64,000 nucleotides of DNA from Streptomyces sp. CBMA152 (GTDB taxonomy: Bacteria > Actinomycetota > Actinomycetes > Streptomycetales > Streptomycetaceae), in NCBI RefSeq assembly GCF_014596475.1, contig NZ_MECJ01000038.1, positions 62,001 through 126,000 on the forward strand, in the 5' to 3' direction. Both the position numbers and the translations under genes were made by a program. Below, piece by piece: positions 1-9,080 of this stretch; position 1 is the first letter of the stretch, and each line of letters opens with the position of its first letter. Under the pieces are notes generated by a model, which saw nothing but the letters and a program-made list of their open reading frames with translations, had not been told where the DNA came from and did no database searches.

Positions 1-1
1 T

Positions 2-2191
2 GGCTTCCTGGGATCGCTTGGCCGCCTCGCGGTCGCGGGTGTGCCGGTACGTACGGGGCGGCTCCTCCAGGGCCGGGGCGCGGTGACGGCACCACCGGAG
101 CCGCCCGGCTGGACGGTGGACGGCCAGCTGGTCCGTACCCGCTCCGGAGACCTGCTGCCCGGCGCTCTGCAACCGGCGCGGCGGGTCACTCTGGAGAGTG
201 CGTCCGGGCAGCGCGCTGAGGAGGGCTCGTCGGAGCAGGGGCTGATCTCGGACTTCCTGCGGACGACGCGTGAACTGGTCGCGGCTCAACGGGACGTACT
301 GCTCACGTACTTGGGGGCCAATGGCGGTGCGGCTTCGCTGCCACCGGTGCCTGTGCCCACGGCGCTCCCCGTGGAGCCCGTCGTCACGGCGGAAGCGCCC
401 CGCCCGCCCGTCGTCGACATCGAGCAGGCCGTGCTCACCGTCATCAGCGAACGCACCGGCTACCCCGCCGACATGATCGAGCCCGATCTCGACCTCGAAG
501 CCGATCTGAGCATCGACTCCATCAAACGCACGGAGATCGTCGGCGAACTGGCCCGCCACCTCGCGGGGACCCGTACGTTCGACGACGCTGAGATGGAGGA
601 GCTGTCCCGGGCGCGTACGGTCGCGGCGATCACGTCCTGGATCACCGCACACGACACCGTGACCGAAGCGGCGCCGACTGTTGCCGCGCCAACCGCCGCC
701 CCGGATGCCATCGCGGGCATCGCCCCCCATCGCCTGACCCTCCGACCAATCCCCCTCGACCTCCCCCCGGCCCCCTCACTCCCCGGCAGACGTTTCGCGC
801 TGCTCGGCGGCGGCGAGGTGGCCGAGGAGTTGGCGGCCCGGTTGGTACGCGGTGGGGCCGAGGTCGTCACGTACGACATGGACCGACGGCTCGACGAGAC
901 CGACGGGCCGCTCGACGGGGTGTTCCACCTCGGCGCCGTCGTGCGCGACACACCGCCCGATGGTGGTGGGGCGCTGCTCCCCGGCGCCTTCGAGGTCTTC
1001 CGGACCGCCCTGCGGCTCGCGCCCAGGTGGCTGATCTGCGCCAGGACCGCACCCGGTGCCGGGGAGGAGATGGGAGCGGGGTTGCACGGGCTGTTCCGGA
1101 CCATCGGGCGGGAGTACGAGGACATCTCGGCCCGGGTCGTCGATCTGGACCCGGCCGCGCCCGCCGCGCAGTGGGCCGAGTTCCTGGTGGGGGAGCTGTC
1201 CGTGTCGGATCGTTCCCCTGTCGTCCTGCGGACCGCCGAAGAGCGGTACGGGCTCGCGCTCGTCGAGGACCCGCTCACCGGGCTCGCACGCACCGGCGCG
1301 GGACCGGCCGGGGACGGGGTCGCCGAGGTGGCGGCTCTCGGGCTCGACCAGGAGTCGGTGGTCGTGCTCGCCGGGGGCGCCCGGGGGATCACGGCCGACT
1401 TCGCCCTGGCCCTCGCCTCCGCCGCCCGCTGCCGGATCGAGCTGCTCGGCCGGACCCCGTTGCCCGCCGGACCCGAGGACCCGGACATCGCGGCTGCCGG
1501 TGACGAGGCGGCACTGCGCGCGGTCCTGGTCGCCCGGGGTGAGCTCGCCCCCGCCGCGATCGAACGCGAGGTGAGGACGATCCTCGCCGGGCGCGAAGTC
1601 GCGGACACCTTGGACCGGTTGGACCGGGTCGGCGCTCGCGCCGCCTACCGCGTCGCCGACATGTGCGACACCGCCGCCGTGGCACAGGCGGTCAAGGAGA
1701 TCCAGGCCGAGCACGGGCACATCGACGCGGTGGTGTACGCGGCGGGCGTGATCGAGGACCGGCTCATCGCCGAGAAGGACCCCGAGTCCTTCCGCCGGGT
1801 GTACGGGACGAAGGTCGACGGCGCCCGCGCGCTGCTCGACGCCATGGCGCACCTGCCCAGCGGGCCACGGCTGGCCGTGCTGTTCGGCAGCGTCTCCGCC
1901 GTACTCGGCAACCGTGGCCAGAGCGACTACGCCGCCGCCAACGACGCCCTCGCGGGTCTCGGGGAGCGCTGGGCCCGGCGCACCGGACGCCGGGCGCTCA
2001 CCGTGCACTGGGGGCCGTGGGCACCGTCCGCCGAGCACGGCGGCATGGTCACCCCGCACCTCGCCCGCGAGTACGCCCGGCGCGGGGTGTCCCTCATCGA
2101 CCGCGAGGAGGGCACGCTGGCCCTGCTGCGGGAGCTGGCGTGGGGCGACGAGTCGACCAGGTCCGTCGTCTACACGGCATCGGCTCTGTGA
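2..2191 (+). CDS. PUFA/hglE-like type I polyketide synthase, 5'-truncated (ACP-KR visible)
   Basis: The reading frame is open to the left edge, so the protein is truncated; the GTG at 41 is inside it. The first visible residues (GFLGSLGRLAVAGVPV) look like the linker after an acyltransferase, so KS and AT domains probably lie upstream. An acyl carrier domain follows. Its phosphopantetheine serine is encoded at 518-520 in the motif DLSIDSIKRTEI, a form typical of PUFA-synthase and hglE-type PKSs. A ketoreductase fills the C-terminal half: an NADP loop (LAGGARGI, about 1360-1395) and a catalytic Ser/Tyr region (SVSAVLGN to SDYAAAND, Tyr at 1928-1930). It would elongate and ketoreduce an acyl chain together with the next gene, which starts one base after this stop. 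I infer an iterative lipid or polyketide synthase; the product is unknown. Confidence 0.88.
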   Translation, partial: GFLGSLGRLAVAGVPVRTGRLLQGRGAVTAPPEPPGWTVDGQLVRTRSGDLLPGALQPARRVTLESASGQRAEEGSSEQGLISDFLRTTRELVAAQRDVLLTYLGANGGAASLPPVPVPTALPVEPVVTAEAPRPPVVDIEQAVLTVISERTGYPADMIEPDLDLEADLSIDSIKRTEIVGELARHLAGTRTFDDAEMEELSRARTVAAITSWITAHDTVTEAAPTVAAPTAAPDAIAGIAPHRLTLRPIPLDLPPAPSLPGRRFALLGGGEVAEELAARLVRGGAEVVTYDMDRRLDETDGPLDGVFHLGAVVRDTPPDGGGALLPGAFEVFRTALRLAPRWLICARTAPGAGEEMGAGLHGLFRTIGREYEDISARVVDLDPAAPAAQWAEFLVGELSVSDRSPVVLRTAEERYGLALVEDPLTGLARTGAGPAGDGVAEVAALGLDQESVVVLAGGARGITADFALALASAARCRIELLGRTPLPAGPEDPDIAAAGDEAALRAVLVARGELAPAAIEREVRTILAGREVADTLDRLDRVGARAAYRVADMCDTAAVAQAVKEIQAEHGHIDAVVYAAGVIEDRLIAEKDPESFRRVYGTKVDGARALLDAMAHLPSGPRLAVLFGSVSAVLGNRGQSDYAAANDALAGLGERWARRTGRRALTVHWGPWAPSAEHGGMVTPHLAREYARRGVSLIDREEGTLALLRELAWGDESTRSVVYTASAL

Positions 2192-2192
2192 G

Positions 2193-5100
2193 ATGGCGGA
2201 TGTGAGGATGACTGGCCGTCAGATGCCCGTCGCCATCGTCGGGATGTCTGTCCTGTTGCCCGGTGCTCCCGACCTGGACGCCTACTGGCGCAACCTCGTC
2301 GACGGTGTGGACGCCATCCGTGAGGTGCCCGACGGGCGCTGGGACCCGGTGTACTACCGGCCCGGCGAGGAGAAGGCCGCCGCCGACCGGGTGTACTGCC
2401 GGCGCGGCGGCTTCGTCGACGGACTCGCCGAGATCGACGCCACCCGCTTCGGCATCATGCCCCACTCCATCGCGGGCACCGAGCCCGACCAGCTCATCGC
2501 GCTCTCCGTCGCCGACCGGGCCGTCGCCGACGCGGGCGGCACGGACCGGCTGCCCGCCCGCGACCGCGTCGGCGTGATCCTCGGCCGGGGCGGCTATCTC
2601 ACCCCGGGCCTGGTCCGCCTCGACCAACGGGTGCGTACGGCACATCAGTTGACCCGTACGTTGAGCGAACTGCTGCCTCAGCTCGCCCCGGACCAACTCG
2701 ACCGCGTGCGGGCCGCGTTCACCGACGCGCTGGGGCCCGAGCACCCCGAGTCGGCGATCGGTTTGGTCCCCAACCTGGCGGCCTCGCGCATCGCCAACCG
2801 GCTGGATCTGCGCGGCCCCGCGTACACCGTCGACGCGGCCTGCGCGTCCTCGCTCATCGCGGTGGATCGCGCGATCGATGAACTCGCCTCCGGGCGCTGC
2901 GACATGATGCTGGCGGGCGGGGTCCATCACTGCCATGACATCACCCTGTGGAGCGTCTTCGCCCAGCTGCGCGCGCTCTCGCCGAGCCAGCGCAGTCGTC
3001 CCTTCCACGCTGCCGCCGACGGAATCCTCATCGGCGAGGGCACCGGCGTCGTCGTCCTGAAGCGGCTCGCCGACGCCGAACGTGACGGCGACCGGGTGTA
3101 CGCGGTGATCCGCGGCACGGGGGTGACGAGCGACGGCCGCGGCACCGGTCTGATGAACCCCGACCCGGGCGGTCAGACCCGCGCGGTCCGGCAGGCGTGG
3201 CAGGCGGCCGGGCTCGACCCCTGTGCCCCGGACGCGATCGGACTCCTGGAAGCCCACGGCACGGGCACTCCGGCGGGTGACGCAGCCGAACTTGCCACAC
3301 TGGCCGAGGTGTTCGGCCCTTCGGATGCCCCCGGGGGCGCGGTCATCGGCTCGGTGAAGTCGATGATCGGGCACTGTATGCCCGCCGCGGGCGTCGCCGG
3401 ACTGGTGAAGGCCGCCCTCGCCGTGCACCACGCGACCCTGCTGCCGACCCTGCACTGCGACGACCCGCACCCCGCGCTCGACCGAACTCGCTTCCGCCCG
3501 CAGGATGTCGCCCGCCCCTGGGACGCGCCACTGCGTCGGGCCGCCGTCAACGCGTTCGGCTTCGGCGGGATCAATGCGCATGTGGTGCTGGAACAGGCGC
3601 CGGATGTACGGAAGGTGGCATCAACCACGCCCCGTCCGCGACCCCTTGCCGACGTGCGCGAGCCGGAACGGGTGCTGCGGATGAGCGCGGACTCGCCGGA
3701 CGACCTCGCGCGACTCCTGGACGCGGACGACGCGACCGTACTGGCGAGGAGTGATAGGTCATACGCGGCTGTCGCCCGGCTCGGCATCGTCGATCCGACC
3801 CCCAAGCGCCTCGCGCTCGCCCGCAGAGCGGTGGCGGCGGGCCGTCCCTGGCGCGGTCGTGGCGATGTGTGGTTCACCCCGCGCCCGCTCCTTGGTGGCG
3901 GGACCGGGGGCAAGGTCGCCTTCGTCTTCCCGGGACTTGAGGCCGAGTTCGCTCCTCGCGTGGACGAGGTGGTCGAGCATTACGGGCTGCGGCTGCCGGG
4001 TCGCGCGTACACCGAGGCGACGGACGTGGCCCGGCATGGGCTCGGTGTGCTGCGAGTCGGGCGGGTCCTCGACGCGGCCCTGCGCGCGATGGGCGTCGAG
4101 CCCGACGGGGTGGCCGGTCACAGCGTCGGCGAGTGGATGGCGATGATCGCGGGCGGACTGTTCCCGGCCGACAGCACCGACGACTTCTTCGCGGCCTTCG
4201 ACCCCGACTCACTGCGCGTGCCGGGCCTGACGTTCGCGGCGATCGGTGCGTCGGCGGCCCGGGTGACCGAAGCGCTCGCGGGCCGCGAGGACGTGGTGCT
4301 CTCGCACGACAACTCCCCGAGCCAGTCCATGATTTGCGGCCCCGAGCGGCCGGTCGCGGAGTTCGTGGCGAAGCTGCGGGCCGAGCATGTGATGTGCCAG
4401 GTGCTCCCGTTCCGCTCCGGCTTCCACACCCCGATGCTGGCGCCGTACCTGGGCCCGCTGACGCAGGGGCTGAACGCGGCGGAGATCCTGCCGCCGCGCG
4501 TCCCGGTCTGGTCCGGCACCACGGCGGCCCCGTTCCCGACGGCCCCCGACGAGGTCCGGGCCCTGTTCGTACGCCATCTCCTTGAGCCGGTACGGTTCCG
4601 CCCGCTCATCGACGCGATGTACGCGGCCGGGTTCCGTGCGTTCATCCAGATGGGCACGGGCCGGCTCACCTCCCTGATCGACGACACCCTCAAGTCCCGC
4701 GACCACCTCGCCCTCTCGGCCAACTCGCCCCAGCGCGGTGGACTCGCCCAACTGCGGCGGGTGGAGACGGGGTTGTGGGCGGAGGGGTACGAGCCGGTGT
4801 CGCGGCGGCCTCGCGCGTCGGGGGCGCGTACGCGCCCCGCCACCCCTCTCGACCTCGGCGCCGCGCTGGTGCCCCTCGACCCCGGCCGCCGGGACGCGCT
4901 GCGGGCCGAGCTCGTACCTCGTACGAATGGTGAACGGCCGTACGGGGCACGCTCGTTAGCTTCGGACATCACTAGTCGTCACCCTGTTGCCGCCGAGCTC
5001 GACGCGTTGCTGCGGGAGACCGCTGAGAGTGTCACCGCCGTACTGGAGGCGGCGAGTGGGCCCGCCGAGCGGCAGACACGCCCGGAGTCCGCCGAGCGGC

Positions 5101-6614
5101 AGACGCGGTTGCGGGTCTCCACGGACGCGATGCCCTACCTCCTTGACCACTGTTTCTTCCCGCAGCGGCCCGGCTGGCCGGATGTGTCCGACCGGTATCC
5201 CGTGGTCCCGGCCACCACCGTCCTGCACCACCTGATGGCCGCCGCCGAGGAGGCCGCTCCGGGTCAGCGGGCCGTCGCCGTGCACGACGTACGGCTGGAG
5301 AAGTGGGTCAGTGCCGTCCCGGCCGTGGACGTCACCGTCACCGCCCGCCCGCAGGGACAAGGCCGGATGGCGGTCGCGTTCGGCCCGTACGCCCGCGCGA
5401 CCGTACAGCTGGCCCCCGCCTATCCGCCCCCGCCGCCCGCGCCACCCCTCGACACCACCGGCGAGCGTCCCCCCGAGATCCGCGCGGCGCAGCTGTACGA
5501 GGACCGATGGATGTTCCACGGACCCGCCTTTCGGGGCGTGACCGGGCTCACCGCGATCGGCCCGGCGCACGTCCGGGGCACGATCACCGCACCGCCCGCC
5601 CCGGGTGCGCTGCTCGACAACGTGGGCCAACTCCTCGGCTACTGGCTGATGTCGACCCATCCCGTACGCACGGTCATCTTCCCGGTGGCGATCGGAGAAG
5701 TACGTTTCCACGGGCCGCAGCCACCCACCGGCACCCCCGTCGACTGCCACGCCACCATCACCTCGCTCACCGAGGACACCCTCCTCGCCGATGTCCGGCT
5801 GACCCTCCCCGACGGCACGGTGTGGGCGGAGATCTCCGACTGGCGCGACCGCCGCTTCTCGGGGCTCGACGCGCGCAAATCCGGGGGATACCCGGAACGC
5901 CGTGCGCTCTCCGACCCCCGCCCCGGCGGCTGGTTCCTGCTCCGGGACGTCTGGCCGGACCTCGCCTCCCGCGATCTACTGATGCGTACGCAACTGGGCG
6001 CCAGGGAGCGGGAGTTGTACGAGGCGCGGCCGCCGCGCGGACGGCGGCAGTGGCTGCTCGGGCGGATCGCGGCCAAGGACGCGGTGCGGCGGTGGCTGTG
6101 GGAGCACGGCGAGGGCGCGGTGTTCCCGGCCGAGATCGAGATCGTGAACGAGGAGTCGGGGCGCCCGCGTGCGGTCGGTGTGCACGGTCGCGTACTGCCG
6201 CCGCTGGAACTGTCGCTGGCCCATCGGGACGAGCTGGCGGTGGCGATCGTCCGCCCCGATTCACATCCGGTCGGTATCGACATCGAGCACGTCACCGACC
6301 GCACCCCCGACACCCACCACGTCGCCCTCGGCCACGCCGAACTCGCGCTCCTCGCCCGGCTGACCACCACCACGGACGACTCCGAGGCCCTGTGGTTCAC
6401 CCGCTTCTGGGCCGCCAAGGAAGCGGCCGCCAAGGCGGAGGGCACCGGATTCGGCGGCCGCCCGCACGCCTTCGCGGTGATGGAGGCAACCCCTGAAGAC
6501 CTGGTCGTTGCCGTCGACGACCGCCATCACCACGTCCACTGCACCTTGATCGAGCTCACCCACGTCGTGGCCTGGACCACGTCCTCCGTGTCCCCCAAGG
6601 AGAGTGCTCAGTGA
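2193..6614 (+). CDS. PUFA/hglE-like polyketide synthase, KS-AT-DH-PPTase
   Basis: About 1,473 residues, starting at the ATG one base after the upstream PKS stop; ATG 2208 is an alternative. An N-terminal ketosynthase carries the active Cys217 (VDAACASS) and both histidine motifs (EAHGTGTPAGD and IGHCMPAAG). A malonyl/acyltransferase follows with GHSVGE, Ser644. A double-hotdog dehydratase has its catalytic His986 in YLLDHCFFP and a second-half Asp in LLDNVGQL. The C-terminus is a Sfp-type phosphopantetheinyl transferase (GIDIEHV around residue 1361, then WAAKEAAAK), which would activate the cluster's own carrier proteins. No ACP is seen here; it is supplied by the upstream protein and by the 4-bp-overlapping downstream ACP gene. 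The domain order matches PUFA-synthase/hglE families. The chain product cannot be predicted. Confidence 0.9.
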   Translation: MADVRMTGRQMPVAIVGMSVLLPGAPDLDAYWRNLVDGVDAIREVPDGRWDPVYYRPGEEKAAADRVYCRRGGFVDGLAEIDATRFGIMPHSIAGTEPDQLIALSVADRAVADAGGTDRLPARDRVGVILGRGGYLTPGLVRLDQRVRTAHQLTRTLSELLPQLAPDQLDRVRAAFTDALGPEHPESAIGLVPNLAASRIANRLDLRGPAYTVDAACASSLIAVDRAIDELASGRCDMMLAGGVHHCHDITLWSVFAQLRALSPSQRSRPFHAAADGILIGEGTGVVVLKRLADAERDGDRVYAVIRGTGVTSDGRGTGLMNPDPGGQTRAVRQAWQAAGLDPCAPDAIGLLEAHGTGTPAGDAAELATLAEVFGPSDAPGGAVIGSVKSMIGHCMPAAGVAGLVKAALAVHHATLLPTLHCDDPHPALDRTRFRPQDVARPWDAPLRRAAVNAFGFGGINAHVVLEQAPDVRKVASTTPRPRPLADVREPERVLRMSADSPDDLARLLDADDATVLARSDRSYAAVARLGIVDPTPKRLALARRAVAAGRPWRGRGDVWFTPRPLLGGGTGGKVAFVFPGLEAEFAPRVDEVVEHYGLRLPGRAYTEATDVARHGLGVLRVGRVLDAALRAMGVEPDGVAGHSVGEWMAMIAGGLFPADSTDDFFAAFDPDSLRVPGLTFAAIGASAARVTEALAGREDVVLSHDNSPSQSMICGPERPVAEFVAKLRAEHVMCQVLPFRSGFHTPMLAPYLGPLTQGLNAAEILPPRVPVWSGTTAAPFPTAPDEVRALFVRHLLEPVRFRPLIDAMYAAGFRAFIQMGTGRLTSLIDDTLKSRDHLALSANSPQRGGLAQLRRVETGLWAEGYEPVSRRPRASGARTRPATPLDLGAALVPLDPGRRDALRAELVPRTNGERPYGARSLASDITSRHPVAAELDALLRETAESVTAVLEAASGPAERQTRPESAERQTRLRVSTDAMPYLLDHCFFPQRPGWPDVSDRYPVVPATTVLHHLMAAAEEAAPGQRAVAVHDVRLEKWVSAVPAVDVTVTARPQGQGRMAVAFGPYARATVQLAPAYPPPPPAPPLDTTGERPPEIRAAQLYEDRWMFHGPAFRGVTGLTAIGPAHVRGTITAPPAPGALLDNVGQLLGYWLMSTHPVRTVIFPVAIGEVRFHGPQPPTGTPVDCHATITSLTEDTLLADVRLTLPDGTVWAEISDWRDRRFSGLDARKSGGYPERRALSDPRPGGWFLLRDVWPDLASRDLLMRTQLGARERELYEARPPRGRRQWLLGRIAAKDAVRRWLWEHGEGAVFPAEIEIVNEESGRPRAVGVHGRVLPPLELSLAHRDELAVAIVRPDSHPVGIDIEHVTDRTPDTHHVALGHAELALLARLTTTTDDSEALWFTRFWAAKEAAAKAEGTGFGGRPHAFAVMEATPEDLVVAVDDRHHHVHCTLIELTHVVAWTTSSVSPKESAQ

Positions 6615-6994
6615 CCACCAGCGAACTGCCGCCCGGCGCCGCCCCGCTCACGCCGCCGGACCATAAGTCTGTTCCGGACGAGAAGATTGTTCTGGCCGAG
6701 ATCGCCGGGCTGATCGTGACGGTGCTCGGGGAGTACGCGCCCGATCCCGCCGACATCCGCCCCGACACCCTCTTCGGCGACGACCTGGAGCTGGAGAGCA
6801 TCGATCTCGTCATGCTCTCCGGGCAGCTCCAGGAGTGGTACGGCGACCGCGTGAACTTCGCCGAGTTCGTGGCCGGTCTGGAGATCGACGAGGTCATCGC
6901 GCTCTCCGTCGGCCGCCTCGTCGACCATGTCGTGGAGTGCCTGAGCGCGGGACCGGCCTCGACGCCCGGACCGGGAGCCGTCCGATGGTCATGA
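6611..6994 (+). CDS. discrete acyl carrier protein
   Basis: A 127-residue protein whose GTG start overlaps the PKS stop by 4 bp. Residues 24-110 form a carrier-protein helix bundle. The phosphopantetheine attachment site is Ser63 in DDLELESIDLVML. The N-terminal 20 residues are Pro/Ala-rich and probably disordered. The downstream hydrolase starts inside its 3' end. It probably carries either the starter unit or the finished acyl chain between the PKS and the tailoring enzymes. The PPTase domain of the preceding protein is the likely activator. The family is clear; its role in this pathway is inference. Confidence 0.88.
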   Translation: MTTSELPPGAAPLTPPDHKSVPDEKIVLAEIAGLIVTVLGEYAPDPADIRPDTLFGDDLELESIDLVMLSGQLQEWYGDRVNFAEFVAGLEIDEVIALSVGRLVDHVVECLSAGPASTPGPGAVRWS

Positions 6995-7851
6995 TCCGGG
7001 CGAACGGGCTCGGGCTGCACGTACAGCGTCTGGCCCCCAGGCGCCACCACCCGTACGGCACCGTCGTGTTCATCCACGGCGCCTTCATCGACAGCCTCGC
7101 GAGCTTCTACTTCACCCTCGGCCCGGCGTTCGCCGCCGCCGGGTTCGACGCGGTCATGTACGACCTGCGCGGCCACGGCCGCAGCGAACGCCCCCCGACC
7201 GGCTACGCCCTCGAACACTTCACCGCCGATCTCGACAGCCTGCTCGACGAGCTGGACGTCGACGGTCCCGTCCACCTCGTGGGCAACTCCTTCGGCGGTA
7301 CGGTGGCCCTCGACTACGTGGTCCACCGGCCCGAACGCGTCGCCACCGTCACCGTGATCGAGTCGGGTCCGGCAAACGCGGCCTGGTCCGAGACGATGTC
7401 GGCGGCCCTGCGCCAGGCCGGGGACATGCCCGAGGACGACGCGCTGCTCTGGTTCACCGAGCAGTACGGAACGCTCTCCTCCACCCGGACCGGCGACGCC
7501 CGGCACGACGCGCACATCCGCCGGCTCGGGCTGGCCGCCGGACGTCTGGTGCGGTCCACGACGATCGCCCGGGACATTCCGGCCGGCCGGGTCCTCAGTG
7601 ACGCGCAGCTGAGGCGGGTGCGCTGCCCGGTGCTGCTCATCAACGGGCAGGAGGGCCTGGTGGCCGCCGAGGCCGCCCGGCTGCGCTCGCTGCTGCCGCG
7701 CTGCCGGGTCGCCGTCGTACCGGGGCAGAAGCACTCGGTCCTAGTCGAGGCCGCCGACACGGTGGGCGAGCTGGCCCTTGACTGGATCCGTCAACATGCG
7801 GCAGCTGTACGGGAGTTGGCCGAGCCGAGCGAAACGGGATCGGCGCGGTGA
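6985..7851 (+). CDS. alpha/beta-fold hydrolase (possible chain-release thioesterase)
   Basis: 288 residues. ATG 6985 is preferred because GGGAG lies seven bases upstream; ATG 6991 is an alternative. The oxyanion region HGAFIDS near residues 31-37 is followed by the nucleophile elbow GNSFGG (Ser102) and a C-terminal catalytic His in PGQKHSVL. Other family marks include DLRGHGRS around residue 60. It overlaps the ACP gene at its start and the glycosyltransferase gene at its end (GTGA), so all are co-translated. In this context it most likely releases or transfers the polyketide/lipid chain, but any ester or thioester substrate is possible. Confidence 0.85.
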   Translation: MVMIRANGLGLHVQRLAPRRHHPYGTVVFIHGAFIDSLASFYFTLGPAFAAAGFDAVMYDLRGHGRSERPPTGYALEHFTADLDSLLDELDVDGPVHLVGNSFGGTVALDYVVHRPERVATVTVIESGPANAAWSETMSAALRQAGDMPEDDALLWFTEQYGTLSSTRTGDARHDAHIRRLGLAAGRLVRSTTIARDIPAGRVLSDAQLRRVRCPVLLINGQEGLVAAEAARLRSLLPRCRVAVVPGQKHSVLVEAADTVGELALDWIRQHAAAVRELAEPSETGSAR

Positions 7852-9032
7852 GCCGGTTCCTCTTCGTCGTGCCGCCGCTGACCGGCCATATCAACCCCGC
7901 CGCCGCCGTCGCCGCCGAGCTGACCGCCCGGGGGCACGAGGTGGCGTGGGCGGGGCGGCCGGTGGTCGTCGGGCGGCTGGTGGGCGGACGGCCGAAGGTG
8001 TACGAGTGCGCCGGGCCCGACCGGATCGACGGGCTGAGGCCGCCGCAGCTGCGCGGGATCGCGGCGCTGAAGTTCCTCTGGGACGGCTTCCTCGGCCCGC
8101 TCGCCGAGGCGATGGCGCCCGGGGTGGAGGCGGCGATCGGCGCGTTCGGCCCGGACGTCGTCGTCTGCGACCAGCAGACGGTGGCGGGCGCGCTGGTCGC
8201 GGAACGGCTCGGCGTCCCGTACGCGACCTCGTCGACCACCTCCGCCGAGCTCGCCGACAGCATGGCCGGACTGCCGGGCGTCGAAGGCTGGCTCACCGCG
8301 CTGCTCGGGCGGCTGCGGCAGCGCATCGGCGACCCGGCGGCCACCCACGATCCGCGCTTCTCGCCGCTGCTGACGCTCGCCTTCACCACCCCCGAGCTCG
8401 TCGGCCCGTATCCCGTCCCCGCCACCGACCTGCGCTTCGTCGGACCGGCGCTCGCCTCCCGGCGTTCGGACGCCGGGGACTTTCCCTGGCAGTGGCTCGA
8501 TCTCGCACCCGGGACGGCGCCGGTCCTGATCACGCTCGGCACGGCGAACCCGGACGCGGGCGGGCGTTTCCTCGCCGAGAGCGTGGCGGCCGTACGCGCC
8601 CGGACCGGACAGCTGCGCGCGGTGGTGTGCGACCCCGGCGGGCTGCTCGGGCCCGTCGCGGTCGGCCCCGATGTGCTGGTGCGGACGTCGCTGCCCCAAG
8701 TCGCGCTCCTGGAACGGATGTCGGCGGTCGTCTGTCACGCGGGCCACAACACCGTCACCGAGGCGCTGTGGCACGGCGTGCCGCTGGTCGTCGCCCCGAT
8801 CCGGGACGACCAGCCGGTGGTGGCGTCCCAAGTGGTGGGCGCCGGGGCCGGGTTGCGGATCAAGTTCGGCCGCGCGGGACGCGACCAGATCGGTGCGGCG
8901 CTCGACGCCGTGGTGACGGAACCCCGGTACCGAGAGGCGGCCCACCGTATCCGGGACGCGTTCCGCAAGGCGGGCGGGGAGTCGGCGGCGGCCACGTACC
9001 TGGAAGAGCTCGCCGGTGCGGGCGGTCGCTAG
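7848..9032 (+). CDS. GT1 (MGT-type) UDP-glycosyltransferase
   Basis: 394 residues, starting at a GTG that overlaps the hydrolase stop by 4 bp. The N-terminus (FLFVVPPLTGHINPAAAVA) is the acceptor-binding start of the macrolide/lipid glycosyltransferase family. The C-terminal donor site shows HAGHNTVTEALWHGVPLVVAP followed by DDQPVVASQV, the signature of nucleotide-sugar binding. There are no membrane segments or signal peptide, so it acts in the cytosol. In this operon it probably glycosylates the PKS-derived lipid or polyketide. Acceptor and sugar are unknown. Confidence 0.88.
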   Translation: MSRFLFVVPPLTGHINPAAAVAAELTARGHEVAWAGRPVVVGRLVGGRPKVYECAGPDRIDGLRPPQLRGIAALKFLWDGFLGPLAEAMAPGVEAAIGAFGPDVVVCDQQTVAGALVAERLGVPYATSSTTSAELADSMAGLPGVEGWLTALLGRLRQRIGDPAATHDPRFSPLLTLAFTTPELVGPYPVPATDLRFVGPALASRRSDAGDFPWQWLDLAPGTAPVLITLGTANPDAGGRFLAESVAAVRARTGQLRAVVCDPGGLLGPVAVGPDVLVRTSLPQVALLERMSAVVCHAGHNTVTEALWHGVPLVVAPIRDDQPVVASQVVGAGAGLRIKFGRAGRDQIGAALDAVVTEPRYREAAHRIRDAFRKAGGESAAATYLEELAGAGGR

Positions 9033-9080
9033 CACCGGCACCGCGCGAGAACCCGATGGATCGACAGAGAGGAACCGGAC

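Noticed and set aside
460..1608. Long minus-strand open frames opposite the PKS
   Set aside because: Ser/Arg/Pro-rich composition without domains; antisense shadow of high-GC coding sequence. The same applies to the many other opposite-strand frames in the window.
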